A stretch of DNA of 64,000 nucleotides from Sporisorium sorghi (Eukaryota > Basidiomycota > Ustilaginomycetes > Ustilaginales > Ustilaginaceae). Location of the stretch: positions 186,001 through 250,000 of the forward strand of contig JALCCG010000003.1 in assembly GCA_023212695.1 (NCBI GenBank), in the 5' to 3' direction. Positions within the stretch are counted from its first letter, which is position 1; each line of letters opens with the position of its first letter. This document shows positions 52,484 through 62,258 of this stretch, piece after piece. The notes under the pieces are model-generated. The model was not told where the DNA came from. It saw only the letters and a list, made by a program, of their open reading frames with translations, and did no database searches. A program made the position numbers and the translations under genes.

Positions 52484-53494
52484 TTGCATATTGCCGCTTC
52501 CGGGTACTATGGCATGGGAAACTTCGGAGATGACTTGTTTCTTCACACCCTTAGGCAGGTATTCCGCGAACATCACGTCTACCCTTGGAACTCCCGCCTG
52601 GATCCGCACCGAACGGATGCTTTCATTATCGGAGGAGGCGATTTAATCACACCCTACTCGTTCAACCGTTATTACTTCCCGCCACAACTAAATGGACAGC
52701 CCACATGGGTGTATGGCGTAGGTATCGTGGATGCCTACCCCGAACACACTTGGCCCGAAGAGCAGGTAGCCGCGTATCGCGACATGATTTCCAAGGCGAA
52801 CCGGGTAGTCTTCCGGGATGAACGATCCTCGGCTATCGCCAAGCGGGCGCGATTTCATCGCAACGTGGAGACGGCTCCTGACATGGTGTTCGGCTATCGT
52901 CAGCCCGACATCCCGGTACAGCGATTTTCCAGACGTCCCACCATCGGGGTTGTCGTATTCGCCTATGAATCATTCCCTATGGACAATATGACAAAACTTC
53001 TGGGACATCTTACGGCAAAAGGCTACCATGCCGTGCTTATACCGGTCATTCATCATCCTGGGAATGCGTACTCGGACTACAACACCTGTTTACAGTTGCA
53101 GCGAAACATCAAGGAATGCACGCCTGCAGCTTCCGTTGAAACGCTGCCGTTTCTTATGGACATTGAGCTGACTTACCGCTTCATTCAATCCGTTGACTAT
53201 TTAATCTCCTTCAAACTTCATCCGTCGCTGGCCGCCTTGCGCGGGGGTAAGCCTGTACTGGCGCTCAGCACCATGAGCAAAGTGCATAGCCTCCTAAGCT
53301 CCTTTGGTCTAGGTCAGTATTTTACCGACTATCGTCAACCGCTTGAGGCGCTGATCGATAAAACCGAAACCTTCCTTAAGTACGGTCCTGGTCATGTGCA
53401 GCAAGTTATGCCTATGATCCGGGCAGCAGAGAACGAAAGCATGGCCTCCCTTCAGGGTTTAAAGCATCATATTGAAGGGCACACCCGATGGTAA
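52484..53494 (+). CDS. Polysaccharide pyruvyl transferase family protein
   Basis: The protein belongs to the CsaB/WcaK-type family: ASGYYGMGNFGDDLFLHTLR at the start, then DAFIIGGGDLITPY, VVFRDERSSAIAKR, ETAPDMVFGYR and ISFKLHPSLAALRGGKPVLA. Members move pyruvate from PEP onto a sugar, giving a ketal. The frame opens with GTG at 52475 inside the SD; TTG at 52484 lies eight bases after AAGGAGG and is used. Third gene of the cluster. A pyruvylated glycan would fit the neighbouring UDP-ManNAc gene, but the acceptor is unproven. Confidence 0.82.
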   Translation: MHIAASGYYGMGNFGDDLFLHTLRQVFREHHVYPWNSRLDPHRTDAFIIGGGDLITPYSFNRYYFPPQLNGQPTWVYGVGIVDAYPEHTWPEEQVAAYRDMISKANRVVFRDERSSAIAKRARFHRNVETAPDMVFGYRQPDIPVQRFSRRPTIGVVVFAYESFPMDNMTKLLGHLTAKGYHAVLIPVIHHPGNAYSDYNTCLQLQRNIKECTPAASVETLPFLMDIELTYRFIQSVDYLISFKLHPSLAALRGGKPVLALSTMSKVHSLLSSFGLGQYFTDYRQPLEALIDKTETFLKYGPGHVQQVMPMIRAAENESMASLQGLKHHIEGHTRW

Positions 53495-53513
53495 TAGAGA
53501 AAGGAGAATGACT

Positions 53514-53834
53514 ATGTGTTGCTTCCTGTTCTGCAGACGACTTGCTGCACGAGTAAAGATGTTAACACGGCAAGTTGAGTTTCTAAGCCAGCAGACCGGA
53601 CAATTGACCGAACGCGTAGAGTCATTGGAGAGTCAGGTGCTCACGGGCTTAACCATCATTCCGGAACTGGTTCACTATTTCGAAGTCCGCACAGGGCAGC
53701 AAGTACGGGTCAGCACCACCTTTGTCACCTTGGAAGGCGTTGTGCTTGCAACTGCCGAGGACGGGGTACAGCTCCGTGAAGCTTCCGGAGATCTGATGCT
53801 GATTCCATTCGCGAATATTACTTCCGTTCAATAA
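53514..53834 (+). CDS. Small Cys-rich, coiled-coil and LSm-like (DUF2642-like) protein
   Basis: The 106-residue protein starts MCCFLFCRRLAARVKMLTRQ, then has a short coiled coil (QQTGQLTERVESLESQVLTG) and a C-terminal small beta-barrel-like part (TGQQVRVSTTFVTLEGVVLA, DLMLIPFANITSVQ). The shape resembles DUF2642-like small proteins of Bacillales. The ATG at 53514 has AGGAGA seven bases upstream; earlier ATGs are worse spaced. Role unknown; the Cys-rich end could bind metal, crosslink or carry lipid (guess). Confidence 0.72.
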   Translation: MCCFLFCRRLAARVKMLTRQVEFLSQQTGQLTERVESLESQVLTGLTIIPELVHYFEVRTGQQVRVSTTFVTLEGVVLATAEDGVQLREASGDLMLIPFANITSVQ

Positions 53835-53898
53835 ATCCCCTCAATGGCTGCTGATCTTCCGTTTCAAACTTTCATTACAGCGAGGAGGGAATTTCGAT

Positions 53899-54102
53899 AT
53901 GCGCTACGTGGATTGGCTGCAAGGATTTATCGGATCCGAAACCGAAGTAACAGTGTCGGGAGATGTGATCATTGGTAACCTGACCGAGGTGGGAGAAGGG
54001 ACCCTCTCTTTAAAAATCCCGCCCATCATCTATGGCCCGCCAACCGATACAGCTATCATCCCGCTTCGTGCGATTGAATTCGTTCGAATCGTCTCTTCTT
54101 AA
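53899..54102 (+). CDS. Small LSm-like beta-barrel protein, unknown function
   Basis: The 67-residue protein reads VDWLQGFIGSETEVTVSGDV, IIGNLTEVGEGTLSLKIPPI, TAIIPLRAIEFVRIVSS, five predicted strands with the turn-G pattern of small Sm-like barrels. GCGAGGAGGGA precedes the ATG. It is the last gene of the plus-strand cluster, followed by a strong terminator. Similar in shape to 53514-53834 and 32529-32759. Confidence 0.72.
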   Translation: MRYVDWLQGFIGSETEVTVSGDVIIGNLTEVGEGTLSLKIPPIIYGPPTDTAIIPLRAIEFVRIVSS

Positions 54103-54144
54103 CAACATCTTGGTTATAACTCGAATCGAACATGATCGAACATG

Positions 54145-54178
54145 AAAAAGGACCGAAAGTACAACTTTCGGTCCTTTT
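54145..54178. terminator. Bidirectional terminator between the glycan cluster and ftsY
   Basis: AAAAGGACCGAAAGT and ACTTTCGGTCCTTTT form a perfect 15-pair stem with a three-base loop and T-runs on both strands. It serves the plus-strand cluster and the minus-strand ftsY. Confidence 0.93.
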
Positions 54179-54204
54179 GTGTGTTAGTTTAACCTCAGAA
54201 GCGT

Positions 54205-55206
54205 CTACTCTTCTTGGTCTGCTTCATTCTCTTCTTCCTTAATCAATCCGGCAAACAAGGCATGGACAAATTGCTCCGAATCAAAAGTCTGAAGATCCCC
54301 CATCTTTTCTCCAAGCCCTACCAGCTTCACTGGCAAATTCAACTCTTGGCGAATCGCAATGACAATTCCGCCTTTAGCCGTACCATCCAGCTTGGTTAAT
54401 ACAAGCCCGGTCACGCCGCTCTTCTCACCGAACAGTTTGGCCTGACTTAGCGCATTCTGACCTGTCGTGGCATCGAGTACCATTAATACTTCATGCGGCG
54501 CACTTGGGATTTCGCGTTGAATGACACGGAATATCTTATTCAGCTCTTCCATCAGATTCGATTTGTTCTGAAGGCGCCCCGCCGTATCACAGATCAGAAT
54601 ATCCGCCTGTCGCTGCTTGGCTGCTTGAACCGCGTCGAACATGACCGCTGCCGGATCAGAGCCAGGCTGCTGCTTAATAACCTCCACGCCAACCCGTTCG
54701 CCCCATACTTCGAGCTGTTCAATGGCACCGGCGCGGAACGTATCACCCGCTGCTAGCAGAACTTTTTTGCCCTCCTGCTTGTAACGGTGCGCAAGCTTAC
54801 CGATTGTAGTTGTCTTACCAACTCCGTTTACACCAACAAAGAGAATGACCGTAATTCCATCCGGATTCTCGCGCAGTTCATTGCTGCTGTCATCCCGAAG
54901 GAGACCCATCAGTTTCTCGGATAATACCGGCTGCAAATCGGCAGCATCCTCGATCCGCCGTTTTTTTACTTCGGCACGAAGATCCTCCATCAGGTCCATG
55001 ACCGTGTTGACGCCAACATCAGCGCCAATCAGAATCTCTTCCAATTCCTCGTAGAACTCCTCATCGATCTTTTTGCGGCGAATCACCAGGTCCGACACTT
55101 TCTCGATAAAGCCCTTCCGGGTTTTCTCCAGTCCATCCCGGAACTGTTTCGTTACGTTTTCTGTCTTGCTGGAAATGCTCTCTTTTAACTTCTTAAAAAA
55201 GCTCAT
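54205..55206 (-). CDS. ftsY: FtsY, SRP receptor GTPase
   Basis: The 333-residue protein has the NG domain: [40 protein letters not shown] and [20 protein letters not shown]. The N-terminal part ([20 protein letters not shown]) is short and charged, as in Gram-positive FtsY. It receives Ffh-ribosome complexes at the membrane. It lies 31 bases after smc. Confidence 0.97.
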   Translation of the reverse strand: MSFFKKLKESISSKTENVTKQFRDGLEKTRKGFIEKVSDLVIRRKKIDEEFYEELEEILIGADVGVNTVMDLMEDLRAEVKKRRIEDAADLQPVLSEKLMGLLRDDSSNELRENPDGITVILFVGVNGVGKTTTIGKLAHRYKQEGKKVLLAAGDTFRAGAIEQLEVWGERVGVEVIKQQPGSDPAAVMFDAVQAAKQRQADILICDTAGRLQNKSNLMEELNKIFRVIQREIPSAPHEVLMVLDATTGQNALSQAKLFGEKSGVTGLVLTKLDGTAKGGIVIAIRQELNLPVKLVGLGEKMGDLQTFDSEQFVHALFAGLIKEEENEADQEE

Positions 55207-55237
55207 ACGTTCCCTCCATGTGATGGTTTATGTTAAA

Positions 55238-58200
55238 TTAGGCAATCTCCGCTTCCTCATCCTCAAGTCTAACCGACACCAGCTTCGACACGCCGCCCTC
55301 TTCCATCGTTACGCCGTACAGTACATCCGCCTCTTCCATCGTTCCCTTGCGGTGTGTGACCACAATAAACTGTGTTTGCTCGGAGAACTCCCGCAAATAC
55401 TGGGCAAAGCGTACCACGTTCGCTTCATCAAGCGCCGCTTCGACTTCATCAAGCACACAGAACGGAACCGGCTTCACCTGTAAAATGGCGAACAGCAGCG
55501 CCATAGCGGTTAATGCACGCTCTCCCCCGGACAGCAGCTGCAGGTTTTGCAGCTTCTTGCCGGGAGGCTGGGCAACGATATCAATCCCCGTCTCAAGCAA
55601 TCGATCCGGATCAATCAGGACCAGATCAGCCCGTCCGCCTCCGAACAGCTTCGTAAACACCGTACCGAACTCGCGCCGGATCGCATCAAACGTCAGCTTG
55701 AAGCGCTTGGACATTTCATCGTCCATTTCTTTAATCACCTGATACAGCGTAGTTTTCGCTTCGACCAAATCCGCCTTCTGCTCGCTCAAGAACAGATACC
55801 TCTCATTGACGCGCTGGTACTCTTCAATGGCCCCCAGATTCACATCACCAAGAGAAGTTATAGACCGTTTCAGATCACGAACTTCATTCTGCGCTGCCGG
55901 AATGTCTTCGGGAATCGGATACCGCTGCTTGGCAAGCTCGTAACTCAGCTCATAGTCCTCGCTTAATTTTTTCAATATATTCTCAAGCTCAACATCGAGC
56001 CGGTTTACTCCAATTTCGGTCTGGCGAAGCTGATCGTCCACAGCCCGCAGCTGAGTCCGCTGCTCCTTCGTTTCGCTCTCTTCGAGCTCCAGTTTCCGGC
56101 TTAATGCGCTGCGCGCTGCCCGTTTGAATTCCAGCTGCTGCGTAGCTTCTTCCTTCTTCAGCTTGTACTGATTCAGATCCTCGATCTGCTTCACGCTCTC
56201 GCTTTGGTTCTGATTGAGGTCTGCTTGAACGGAGGCCAGCATCGTGCGGTTCTGCTTCTGTTCCTTCTCATGGTTGTCCACATCCGATTGAAGGCGTTTG
56301 AGCTGCTCCTCCAGCGAGAAGGTTTCCTGATCCAGTTTACCTTCGCGAACCTTAAGATTCGTCAGTTGACTCTGAAGTTCTTCCTTCGCCGATTCGTTTG
56401 CTTTACGGGCAAATTCAGCAGCCTGGATCGCTAGATGTGTCGACTTCTCCTCGTCTTCAAGCTCAGACAATAACTTCTGTGCCCGAACACGGTTTTCCTG
56501 AATTTCTTTTGCTTCCTTCTCGTGGCTGCTCTTCTCCTCACCGGCTAGCTCTGCTTGCTCAAGGACGTGGCGCAGCTCATGATCAAGCTGCTTGCGGTCT
56601 CCCGCTGCCTGCTGTTCCTCGACACGCTTGTCGTCCCCGGCCCTTCGAAGCTCGTCCAGTTTATCCTGAGATTCAACCATTTGATTCCGGACGCTTTCAA
56701 TGCCCTGCTGGAGCTTCTCCAGCTGCTTCTCGGTTTCCGAAATTTCCTGATCCAGCTGTTCCAGCTGACGCTTACGGCCCAGCAGACTGTTCGTTTTCTT
56801 ATGCTGACTGCCGCCTGTCATGGAACCGCCGGCATTAACCACGTCCCCTTCGAGGGTGACCACGCGGAAGCGATAGGAGAATCTGGCTGCAATCTTGTTC
56901 GCTTGCTCCAAAGTCTCCGCAATGACAACATTGCCAAGAAGACTTCCGACAATGTTGCTGTATCTTGAGTTGTATTGAACCAGTTCGGAACCGAAGCCCA
57001 CAAATCCGGCTTCACCTTCCGCCAGCGTTCGATCCGACGCAGATACATTCCGCGGACGAATGACGTCCAAAGGAAGAAATGTCGCCCGTCCTAACTGACG
57101 CTGCTTCAAGAAGGCAATCGCCTGCCTGGATACGGACTCGTTCTCCATGACGATATGTTGAACGGATGCCCCGAGAGCTGTCTCCATCGCAAGCTCCAGC
57201 TTTTCCGGGACGCGAATAAGCTCTGCTACTGCGCCGTGAACACCTTGAAGCACGGATTTGCGAGAAGCCTTCAATACTTCCTTAACACCCAGCATAAATC
57301 CGTCGAAGTCGTCCTGAAGCTCCTTCATGGTATCGCGGCGCGAAATTTGCGCTTCCCGCTTCTGCTCCCATTTCCGAAGCGCTCCCTGCGTCTCCTCCTG
57401 CAGCTTCTGCAGGGATTGATAACGCTCGCTCTCACTGATATAACCGCTGCGGAGATCCGCGATCTCTTTGCCGAAACGTTCGATGCTGCGATCTATACTC
57501 TCTTTGCGCTTCAGCAAATCTTCTTTCAGCGCTTCCCATTTGCCGGACTCCTCTTGTGCCCGGTTCATCCGGCGATCCAGCGCTTCTTGCTGCTGGTCCG
57601 CATAGCGAATTTCATTCCGCGCTTGAGCCATTTGGTTCATCAGCTCCAGCAGGTTCCCTTTCAAGCTCTCTTCCTGCTGCTGGCTGATTCCACCGGTTAC
57701 GCCAACCAGCTTCGCTTCTTCGGCCGACAGTTGATCCCGCACCTGGGTTAATTCCTGCTGCAGCTCCTGCAGCTTGTTCTTCATTCTCGCCAGCTCGCCC
57801 ACGCGCTCACCTAATCGATGATCACCGGAGTGCAGACTCTCCTCCAGCTGTTCGCGCGTCCGTTCCAGGTTGCGGCGGCGCTCCTTAAGCACCTCGCCGT
57901 AGCCCTCGCTCTTCTCAAACAGCTCGCTGAATTGAAGCAGCTGGCTCTGCAGCTCTTCCACTTCCTCTTCGAGCCGGCGAAGAGCCGATCTGTCGCTCTC
58001 CAGCTTGGCATCATGGGCGGACACCACAGTAGACAGGGCAAGCTGCTCTTCCTTCAGCTGCTCCAGCTTCGCATTGGCTTCACTCCATGAGGTATGTATC
58101 TGCTCAATTTGATACACATACAGCGAAATTTCCTTGTGTTTCAGCTCCTCGCGGAGTTCCTTATAACGAAGGGCCTTCTCAGACTGTTCTTTGAGCGGCC

Positions 58201-58807
58201 CGATCTGATCTTCAAGCTCTGTAACCAGATCGTGAATACGGAGCAAATTTTGTTCCGTTTCATCCAGCTTGCGCACAGATTCTTTTTTACGTGATTTATA
58301 TTTAACGATCCCGGATGCTTCCTCAAAAATTCCCCGGCGATCTTCTGATCGTGTGCTCAGAATTTCCTCAATGCGCCCTTGTCCAATGATAGAATAGGCT
58401 TCTTTACCAATCCCGGTATCCATGAACAGCTCCGTTATATCCTTCAGCCGGCACGACTGCCTGTTGATGAAATACTCACTGTCACCGCTGCGGTGTACCC
58501 GTCTTGTTACGGTCACCTCATTAAAATCCAGCGGCAGTACATGATCCTCATTGTCCAGCGTAAGGGAAACTTCACCGAAATTGACCGCTTTACGCGCGTC
58601 GCTTCCGGCAAAGATAATGTCTTCCATCTTGCCACCACGAAGCGATTTGGCGCTTTGTTCGCCAAGTACCCAGCGGATCCCATCCGAAATGTTGCTCTTG
58701 CCGCTGCCATTCGGACCAACAACGGCTGTAATTCCCCGGACAAATTCCATCTCCGTCTTGTCGGCAAATGATTTAAATCCTGCTAACTCGATCCGTTTCA
58801 AAAACAT
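55238..58807 (-). CDS. smc: SMC, chromosome segregation ATPase
   Basis: The protein of 1189 residues has Walker A VVGPNGSGKSNISDGIRWVL (P-loop 31-38), two long coiled coils, a hinge around residues 510-640 (GVHGAVAELIRVPEKLELAM) and the C-terminal signature LLSGGERALTAMALLFAILQ with Walker B FCVLDEVEAALDEANV. It forms condensin with ScpA and ScpB. ATG at 58807 (MFLKRIELAGFKSFADKTEM) is the family start; twelve codons of open frame upstream are not used. Confidence 0.97.
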   Translation of the reverse strand: MFLKRIELAGFKSFADKTEMEFVRGITAVVGPNGSGKSNISDGIRWVLGEQSAKSLRGGKMEDIIFAGSDARKAVNFGEVSLTLDNEDHVLPLDFNEVTVTRRVHRSGDSEYFINRQSCRLKDITELFMDTGIGKEAYSIIGQGRIEEILSTRSEDRRGIFEEASGIVKYKSRKKESVRKLDETEQNLLRIHDLVTELEDQIGPLKEQSEKALRYKELREELKHKEISLYVYQIEQIHTSWSEANAKLEQLKEEQLALSTVVSAHDAKLESDRSALRRLEEEVEELQSQLLQFSELFEKSEGYGEVLKERRRNLERTREQLEESLHSGDHRLGERVGELARMKNKLQELQQELTQVRDQLSAEEAKLVGVTGGISQQQEESLKGNLLELMNQMAQARNEIRYADQQQEALDRRMNRAQEESGKWEALKEDLLKRKESIDRSIERFGKEIADLRSGYISESERYQSLQKLQEETQGALRKWEQKREAQISRRDTMKELQDDFDGFMLGVKEVLKASRKSVLQGVHGAVAELIRVPEKLELAMETALGASVQHIVMENESVSRQAIAFLKQRQLGRATFLPLDVIRPRNVSASDRTLAEGEAGFVGFGSELVQYNSRYSNIVGSLLGNVVIAETLEQANKIAARFSYRFRVVTLEGDVVNAGGSMTGGSQHKKTNSLLGRKRQLEQLDQEISETEKQLEKLQQGIESVRNQMVESQDKLDELRRAGDDKRVEEQQAAGDRKQLDHELRHVLEQAELAGEEKSSHEKEAKEIQENRVRAQKLLSELEDEEKSTHLAIQAAEFARKANESAKEELQSQLTNLKVREGKLDQETFSLEEQLKRLQSDVDNHEKEQKQNRTMLASVQADLNQNQSESVKQIEDLNQYKLKKEEATQQLEFKRAARSALSRKLELEESETKEQRTQLRAVDDQLRQTEIGVNRLDVELENILKKLSEDYELSYELAKQRYPIPEDIPAAQNEVRDLKRSITSLGDVNLGAIEEYQRVNERYLFLSEQKADLVEAKTTLYQVIKEMDDEMSKRFKLTFDAIRREFGTVFTKLFGGGRADLVLIDPDRLLETGIDIVAQPPGKKLQNLQLLSGGERALTAMALLFAILQVKPVPFCVLDEVEAALDEANVVRFAQYLREFSEQTQFIVVTHRKGTMEEADVLYGVTMEEGGVSKLVSVRLEDEEAEIA

Positions 58808-58831
58808 ATTCGACCAATCACCTCTCCTGCT

Positions 58832-58860
58832 ATTGTACCACAAGTAGAATCGGCTTCACC
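58832..58860 (-). promoter_or_regulatory. Possible smc promoter
   Basis: The minus strand shows TACAAT (58832-58837) with an extended TGG and GGTGAA about 17 bases upstream. The start point would leave only about 18 bases before the ATG at 58807. Confidence 0.4.
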
Positions 58861-58926
58861 GCCGTCTTTGGACGAGGTCCACTAACGTCATAAACAACTG
58901 TCCCCAAGGCAAATGCCAGACAACGA

Positions 58927-58981
58927 AAAGAGCAAAAAACAGTCATCCTATCCGGTTCCGCTTGACTGCTCTTTGCTCTTT
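58927..58981 (-). terminator. Terminator after rnc
   Basis: TGACTG (58963-58968) pairs with CAGTCA (58940-58945), with an outer AAAGAGCAAA/TTTGCTCTTT stem. Six T follow on the minus strand. It ends the fab-rnc transcript before smc. Confidence 0.75.
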
Positions 58982-59005
58982 GTTTGTCATCACATCAGCG
59001 AAGCT

Positions 59006-59707
59006 TTAGGCATCCGCGCGTTTCAGCTGCTTTAAGGCTACTGCCGCTGCTTGCTGCTCGGCTTCTTTCTTGGATCTGCCGCTTCCGCGTCCAAGACATT
59101 CGCTTCCCATGTATACCTCCGAGACAAACTCCCGCTCATGTGCCGGTCCTCGCTCTTCTACGATACGATATTCCAGTGCGCCCATGCCGTGATGCTGGGT
59201 CAGTTCCTGAAGCTCGGTCTTATAGTCGCTCATCTGCGGACGACCATTGACGGTCACCGAGGGAAAAACATGGTCGCTCAAAAACCGGCGAACCGCTTCC
59301 AATCCCTGATCCAGATAAAGCGCCCCCACAAATGATTCAAATACATCGGCAAGAAGAGCAGGGCGGGTTCGACCGCCCGTCATTTCCTCTCCTTTGCCTA
59401 ACAGAACGTAACGACCAAAGTCCAGACCTACAGCGAATTGTACCAGCGAAGGCTCGCATACGATTGCGGCCCGCAGCTTGGTTAATTCGCCTTCCGGACG
59501 GTCCGGAAAAAGGTTGTATAGGAATTCGCTGACCGTCAGTTCCAGAACGGCATCCCCTAGAAATTCAAGACGCTCATTGTCCTGGTTCTGACTGAAGCGA
59601 TGTTCGTTAACATAAGATGCGTGGGTAAAGGCCTGCTTCAGCAGCATTGCATTGCGAAACTGGATTTGAAGTTTATGCTGTAACTGCTTCAGATCTCCAC
59701 TCAACAC
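59006..59707 (-). CDS. rnc: RNase III
   Basis: The 233-residue protein has the nuclease signature [20 protein letters not shown], the second acidic site in [20 protein letters not shown] and a C-terminal double-stranded RNA binding domain ([40 protein letters not shown]). It cuts double-stranded RNA in rRNA and mRNA. GTG/TTG codons open the frame after AAGGGGA, which overlaps the fabF stop region. Order rnc-smc-ftsY is standard. Confidence 0.97.
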   Translation of the reverse strand: MLSGDLKQLQHKLQIQFRNAMLLKQAFTHASYVNEHRFSQNQDNERLEFLGDAVLELTVSEFLYNLFPDRPEGELTKLRAAIVCEPSLVQFAVGLDFGRYVLLGKGEEMTGGRTRPALLADVFESFVGALYLDQGLEAVRRFLSDHVFPSVTVNGRPQMSDYKTELQELTQHHGMGALEYRIVEERGPAHEREFVSEVYMGSECLGRGSGRSKKEAEQQAAAVALKQLKRADA

Positions 59708-59716
59708 ACTGTCCCC

Positions 59717-60955
59717 TTACTCGGCGTATTTTTTCAGGATAATCGTAGCATTATGCCCGCCAAATCCGAACGAATTGGACATGACGACATTCAAATCGGC
59801 TTTACGCGGGTGATTAGGAACGTAATCAAGATCACATTCCGGATCCTGATCCTCCAGATTAATTGTTGGTGCAATCATTTGGTTCTTCAAGCTCAGCCCG
59901 CAGATAACGGCCTCAACGCCGCCAGCTGCTCCAAGCAAGTGACCTGTCATCGACTTGGTTGAGCTTACGGCAACTTTGTAAGCATGGTCACCCAGTGCCA
60001 TCTTAACCGCCTTCGTCTCCGAACGGTCACCGACCGGTGTTGAAGTTCCGTGGGCATTAATGTAATCCACTTTCTCGGGCTCAATGCCCGCATCGCGAAT
60101 GGCCATCTTCATGCAGCGTGCTGCTCCGTCCGGATCCGGCTCGGTAATATGATGAGCATCGGCACTTAAACCATAACCGATCACCTCGGCATAGATTTTA
60201 GCTCCACGCTTTGTTGCATGCTCTAGAGATTCGATCACGAGCACGCCCGCACCTTCACCCATAACAAAACCGTCACGGCCGGTATCGAATGGCCGGCTGG
60301 CCTTCTCCGGTTCGTCATTGCGGGTTGACATCGCACGCATAGCGCAGAAACCAGCCATCCCTGTCGGACGAATCGTTGCCTCCGCTCCGCCGCAGATCAT
60401 CACATCTGCATCACCGCGCTGGATCAGACGGTATGAATCACCAATGGAATGCGTTCCGGTAGCGCAAGCCGTAACCTGCGTTGTGTTCGGACCCTTGGCT
60501 CCGAGATTGATCGACATTTGGCCGGAAGCCATATTCGCGATCATCATCGGAATAAAGAATGGGCTTACACGTTTCGGGCCCTTCTCCAGCAGGATGTTAT
60601 GTTGATCCTCCCAGGTTCCCAAACCGCCGATACCCGATCCAATCGATACGCCAACCCGTTCAGCGTCGGCATTCACTCCAATTTCAAGACCGCTGTCCTC
60701 AAGCGCCTTCGAACCGGCTGCAACAGCAAGCTGCACGAAACGGTCCATTCTGCGCGCTTCCTTGCGATCCATATAATCTTCCGGGTTAAACTCTTTCATG
60801 GAAGCTGCGATCTGGGTTGTGTATTCGCTGACATCAAATGCTTCGATGCGGGATACACCAGACCTGCCTTCCATCAAACTATTCCAGAATGTATCAAGAT
60901 CTTGACCGATCGAGGTCATGACTCCCATTCCTGTTACAACGACTCTTTGTTTCAA
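59717..60955 (-). CDS. fabF: FabF, beta-ketoacyl-ACP synthase II
   Basis: The 412-residue thiolase-fold enzyme has the active Cys in [14 protein letters not shown] and His residues in [11 protein letters not shown] and [15 protein letters not shown]. It elongates acyl-ACP with malonyl-ACP. TTG start follows AGAGGTGAG. It lies downstream of acpP as in most Bacillales. Confidence 0.97.
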   Translation of the reverse strand: MKQRVVVTGMGVMTSIGQDLDTFWNSLMEGRSGVSRIEAFDVSEYTTQIAASMKEFNPEDYMDRKEARRMDRFVQLAVAAGSKALEDSGLEIGVNADAERVGVSIGSGIGGLGTWEDQHNILLEKGPKRVSPFFIPMMIANMASGQMSINLGAKGPNTTQVTACATGTHSIGDSYRLIQRGDADVMICGGAEATIRPTGMAGFCAMRAMSTRNDEPEKASRPFDTGRDGFVMGEGAGVLVIESLEHATKRGAKIYAEVIGYGLSADAHHITEPDPDGAARCMKMAIRDAGIEPEKVDYINAHGTSTPVGDRSETKAVKMALGDHAYKVAVSSTKSMTGHLLGAAGGVEAVICGLSLKNQMIAPTINLEDQDPECDLDYVPNHPRKADLNVVMSNSFGFGGHNATIILKKYAE

Positions 60956-61078
60956 ACAAACTCACCTCTATATGGACTGCCTGTCCAGCCATGAAGTCCG
61001 AACTTCCGGCTCCAAGCTGAACAAAGGCAGTAATAATCTATCACTTGTTGCCACTGAAGCTAGGATTAAATGTGGAGA

Positions 61079-61106
61079 AGTCCCGCCTTGCTAAAGAACG
61101 GGACTT
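61079..61106 (-). other. Hairpin between acpP and fabF
   Basis: AAGTCCCG (61079-61086) pairs with CGGGACTT (61099-61106) around a 12-base loop. There is no T-run, so it is probably an RNA stability or processing element that lets acpP message exceed fabF. Inference only. The gap 60956-61118 holds no gene. Confidence 0.5.
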
Positions 61107-61118
61107 AACTGTAATGAC

Positions 61119-61352
61119 TTAGGTATGAGATTGTATGTAATTTACAACTTCACCTACGGTCGTAATTTTCTCCGCATCTTCATCAGAGATCTCCATATCA
61201 AACTCATCTTCCAACTCCATCACCAATTCAACTACATCGAGAGAATCAGCTCCAAGGTCGTCTTTGAAAGATGCTTCTAATGTTACGTCGGCTTCGTCAA
61301 CACCCAGGCGGTCGATAACGATGCGTTTCACGCGTTCCAATACATCGGACAT
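61119..61352 (-). CDS. acpP: Acyl carrier protein
   Basis: The acidic 77-residue protein has the phosphopantetheine Ser in [19 protein letters not shown]. It carries growing acyl chains. ATG at 61352 ([12 protein letters not shown]) has AGGAGG eight bases upstream; a GTG three codons earlier is too close to that site. Confidence 0.98.
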   Translation of the reverse strand: MSDVLERVKRIVIDRLGVDEADVTLEASFKDDLGADSLDVVELVMELEDEFDMEISDEDAEKITTVGEVVNYIQSHT

Positions 61353-61461
61353 CCGGCTCACCTCCTCTTGGTAATTATACGAGATATGACTTCAAATTGC
61401 CATAGAAGGCATTTGAAAACGATTTAATGTCCAGCGGCCAGCGCCAGATCATGGGCGGCAT

Positions 61462-62211
61462 CTACATATACATACCGCCATCCACATGCAGCACCTGTCC
61501 AGTCATATAGGATGCGCTGGAAGATGCTAGAAAGGCAACCACCCCGGCAATCTCTTCTGGCTGACCGAGACGGGCGAGCGGAATACCGCCGAGCAGACCT
61601 TCCCGCATGTCCTCGGAAAGTTCCCGGGTCATATCGGTATCGATAAAACCGGGAGCCACGGCGTTTACCGTAATTCCGCGGGAAGCCAGCTCCCGTGCGG
61701 CGGATTTGGTCAGGCCGATGACACCGGCTTTGGCCGCAACATAGTTGGCCTGCCCCGGATTGCCAAGGGCCCCGACAACAGAAGATATATTGATAATCCG
61801 TCCATAACGCTGTTTCATCATAGGGCGTGTCACCGCTTTAAGACAGTTGAATACCCCTTTAAGATTCGTTTCGATCACCTGATCGAACTCTTCTTCCTTC
61901 ATACGCATGATTAAATTATCTCTAGTAATCCCTGCGTTATTCACCAGGATATCAATTCGACCAAAAGTCTCCATTACCTGCTTTACCATGGCTTCGGCTT
62001 CTTCGGTTCGTCCAACATTGGATTTTATCGCGATTGCCGATACGCCCTTTGCGCGAATTGCTTCCACAACCTCGGCTGCGGCAGCTTCGCTCCCTGCATA
62101 GTTGACCGCTACGTTAGCGCCCAGATCAGCAAGTCCGAGAGCAATGCTCCGGCCAATGCCGCGGGAAGCACCCGTAACAAGCGCAGTCTGTCCTTTTAGA
62201 GCTTCACTCAT
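61462..62211 (-). CDS. fabG: FabG, 3-oxoacyl-ACP reductase
   Basis: The 249-residue short-chain reductase has the NADPH motif [20 protein letters not shown], the NNAG block, catalytic Ser in [15 protein letters not shown] and YVAAKAG (Tyr, Lys). It reduces 3-oxoacyl-ACP. AAAGGAGG precedes the ATG. It lies between fabD and acpP. Confidence 0.97.
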   Translation of the reverse strand: MSEALKGQTALVTGASRGIGRSIALGLADLGANVAVNYAGSEAAAAEVVEAIRAKGVSAIAIKSNVGRTEEAEAMVKQVMETFGRIDILVNNAGITRDNLIMRMKEEEFDQVIETNLKGVFNCLKAVTRPMMKQRYGRIINISSVVGALGNPGQANYVAAKAGVIGLTKSAARELASRGITVNAVAPGFIDTDMTRELSEDMREGLLGGIPLARLGQPEEIAGVVAFLASSSASYMTGQVLHVDGGMYM

Positions 62212-62258
62212 ACCTGTTCCTCCTTTCTAGAGTGATCCGACATGGATCAGCAGTTATT

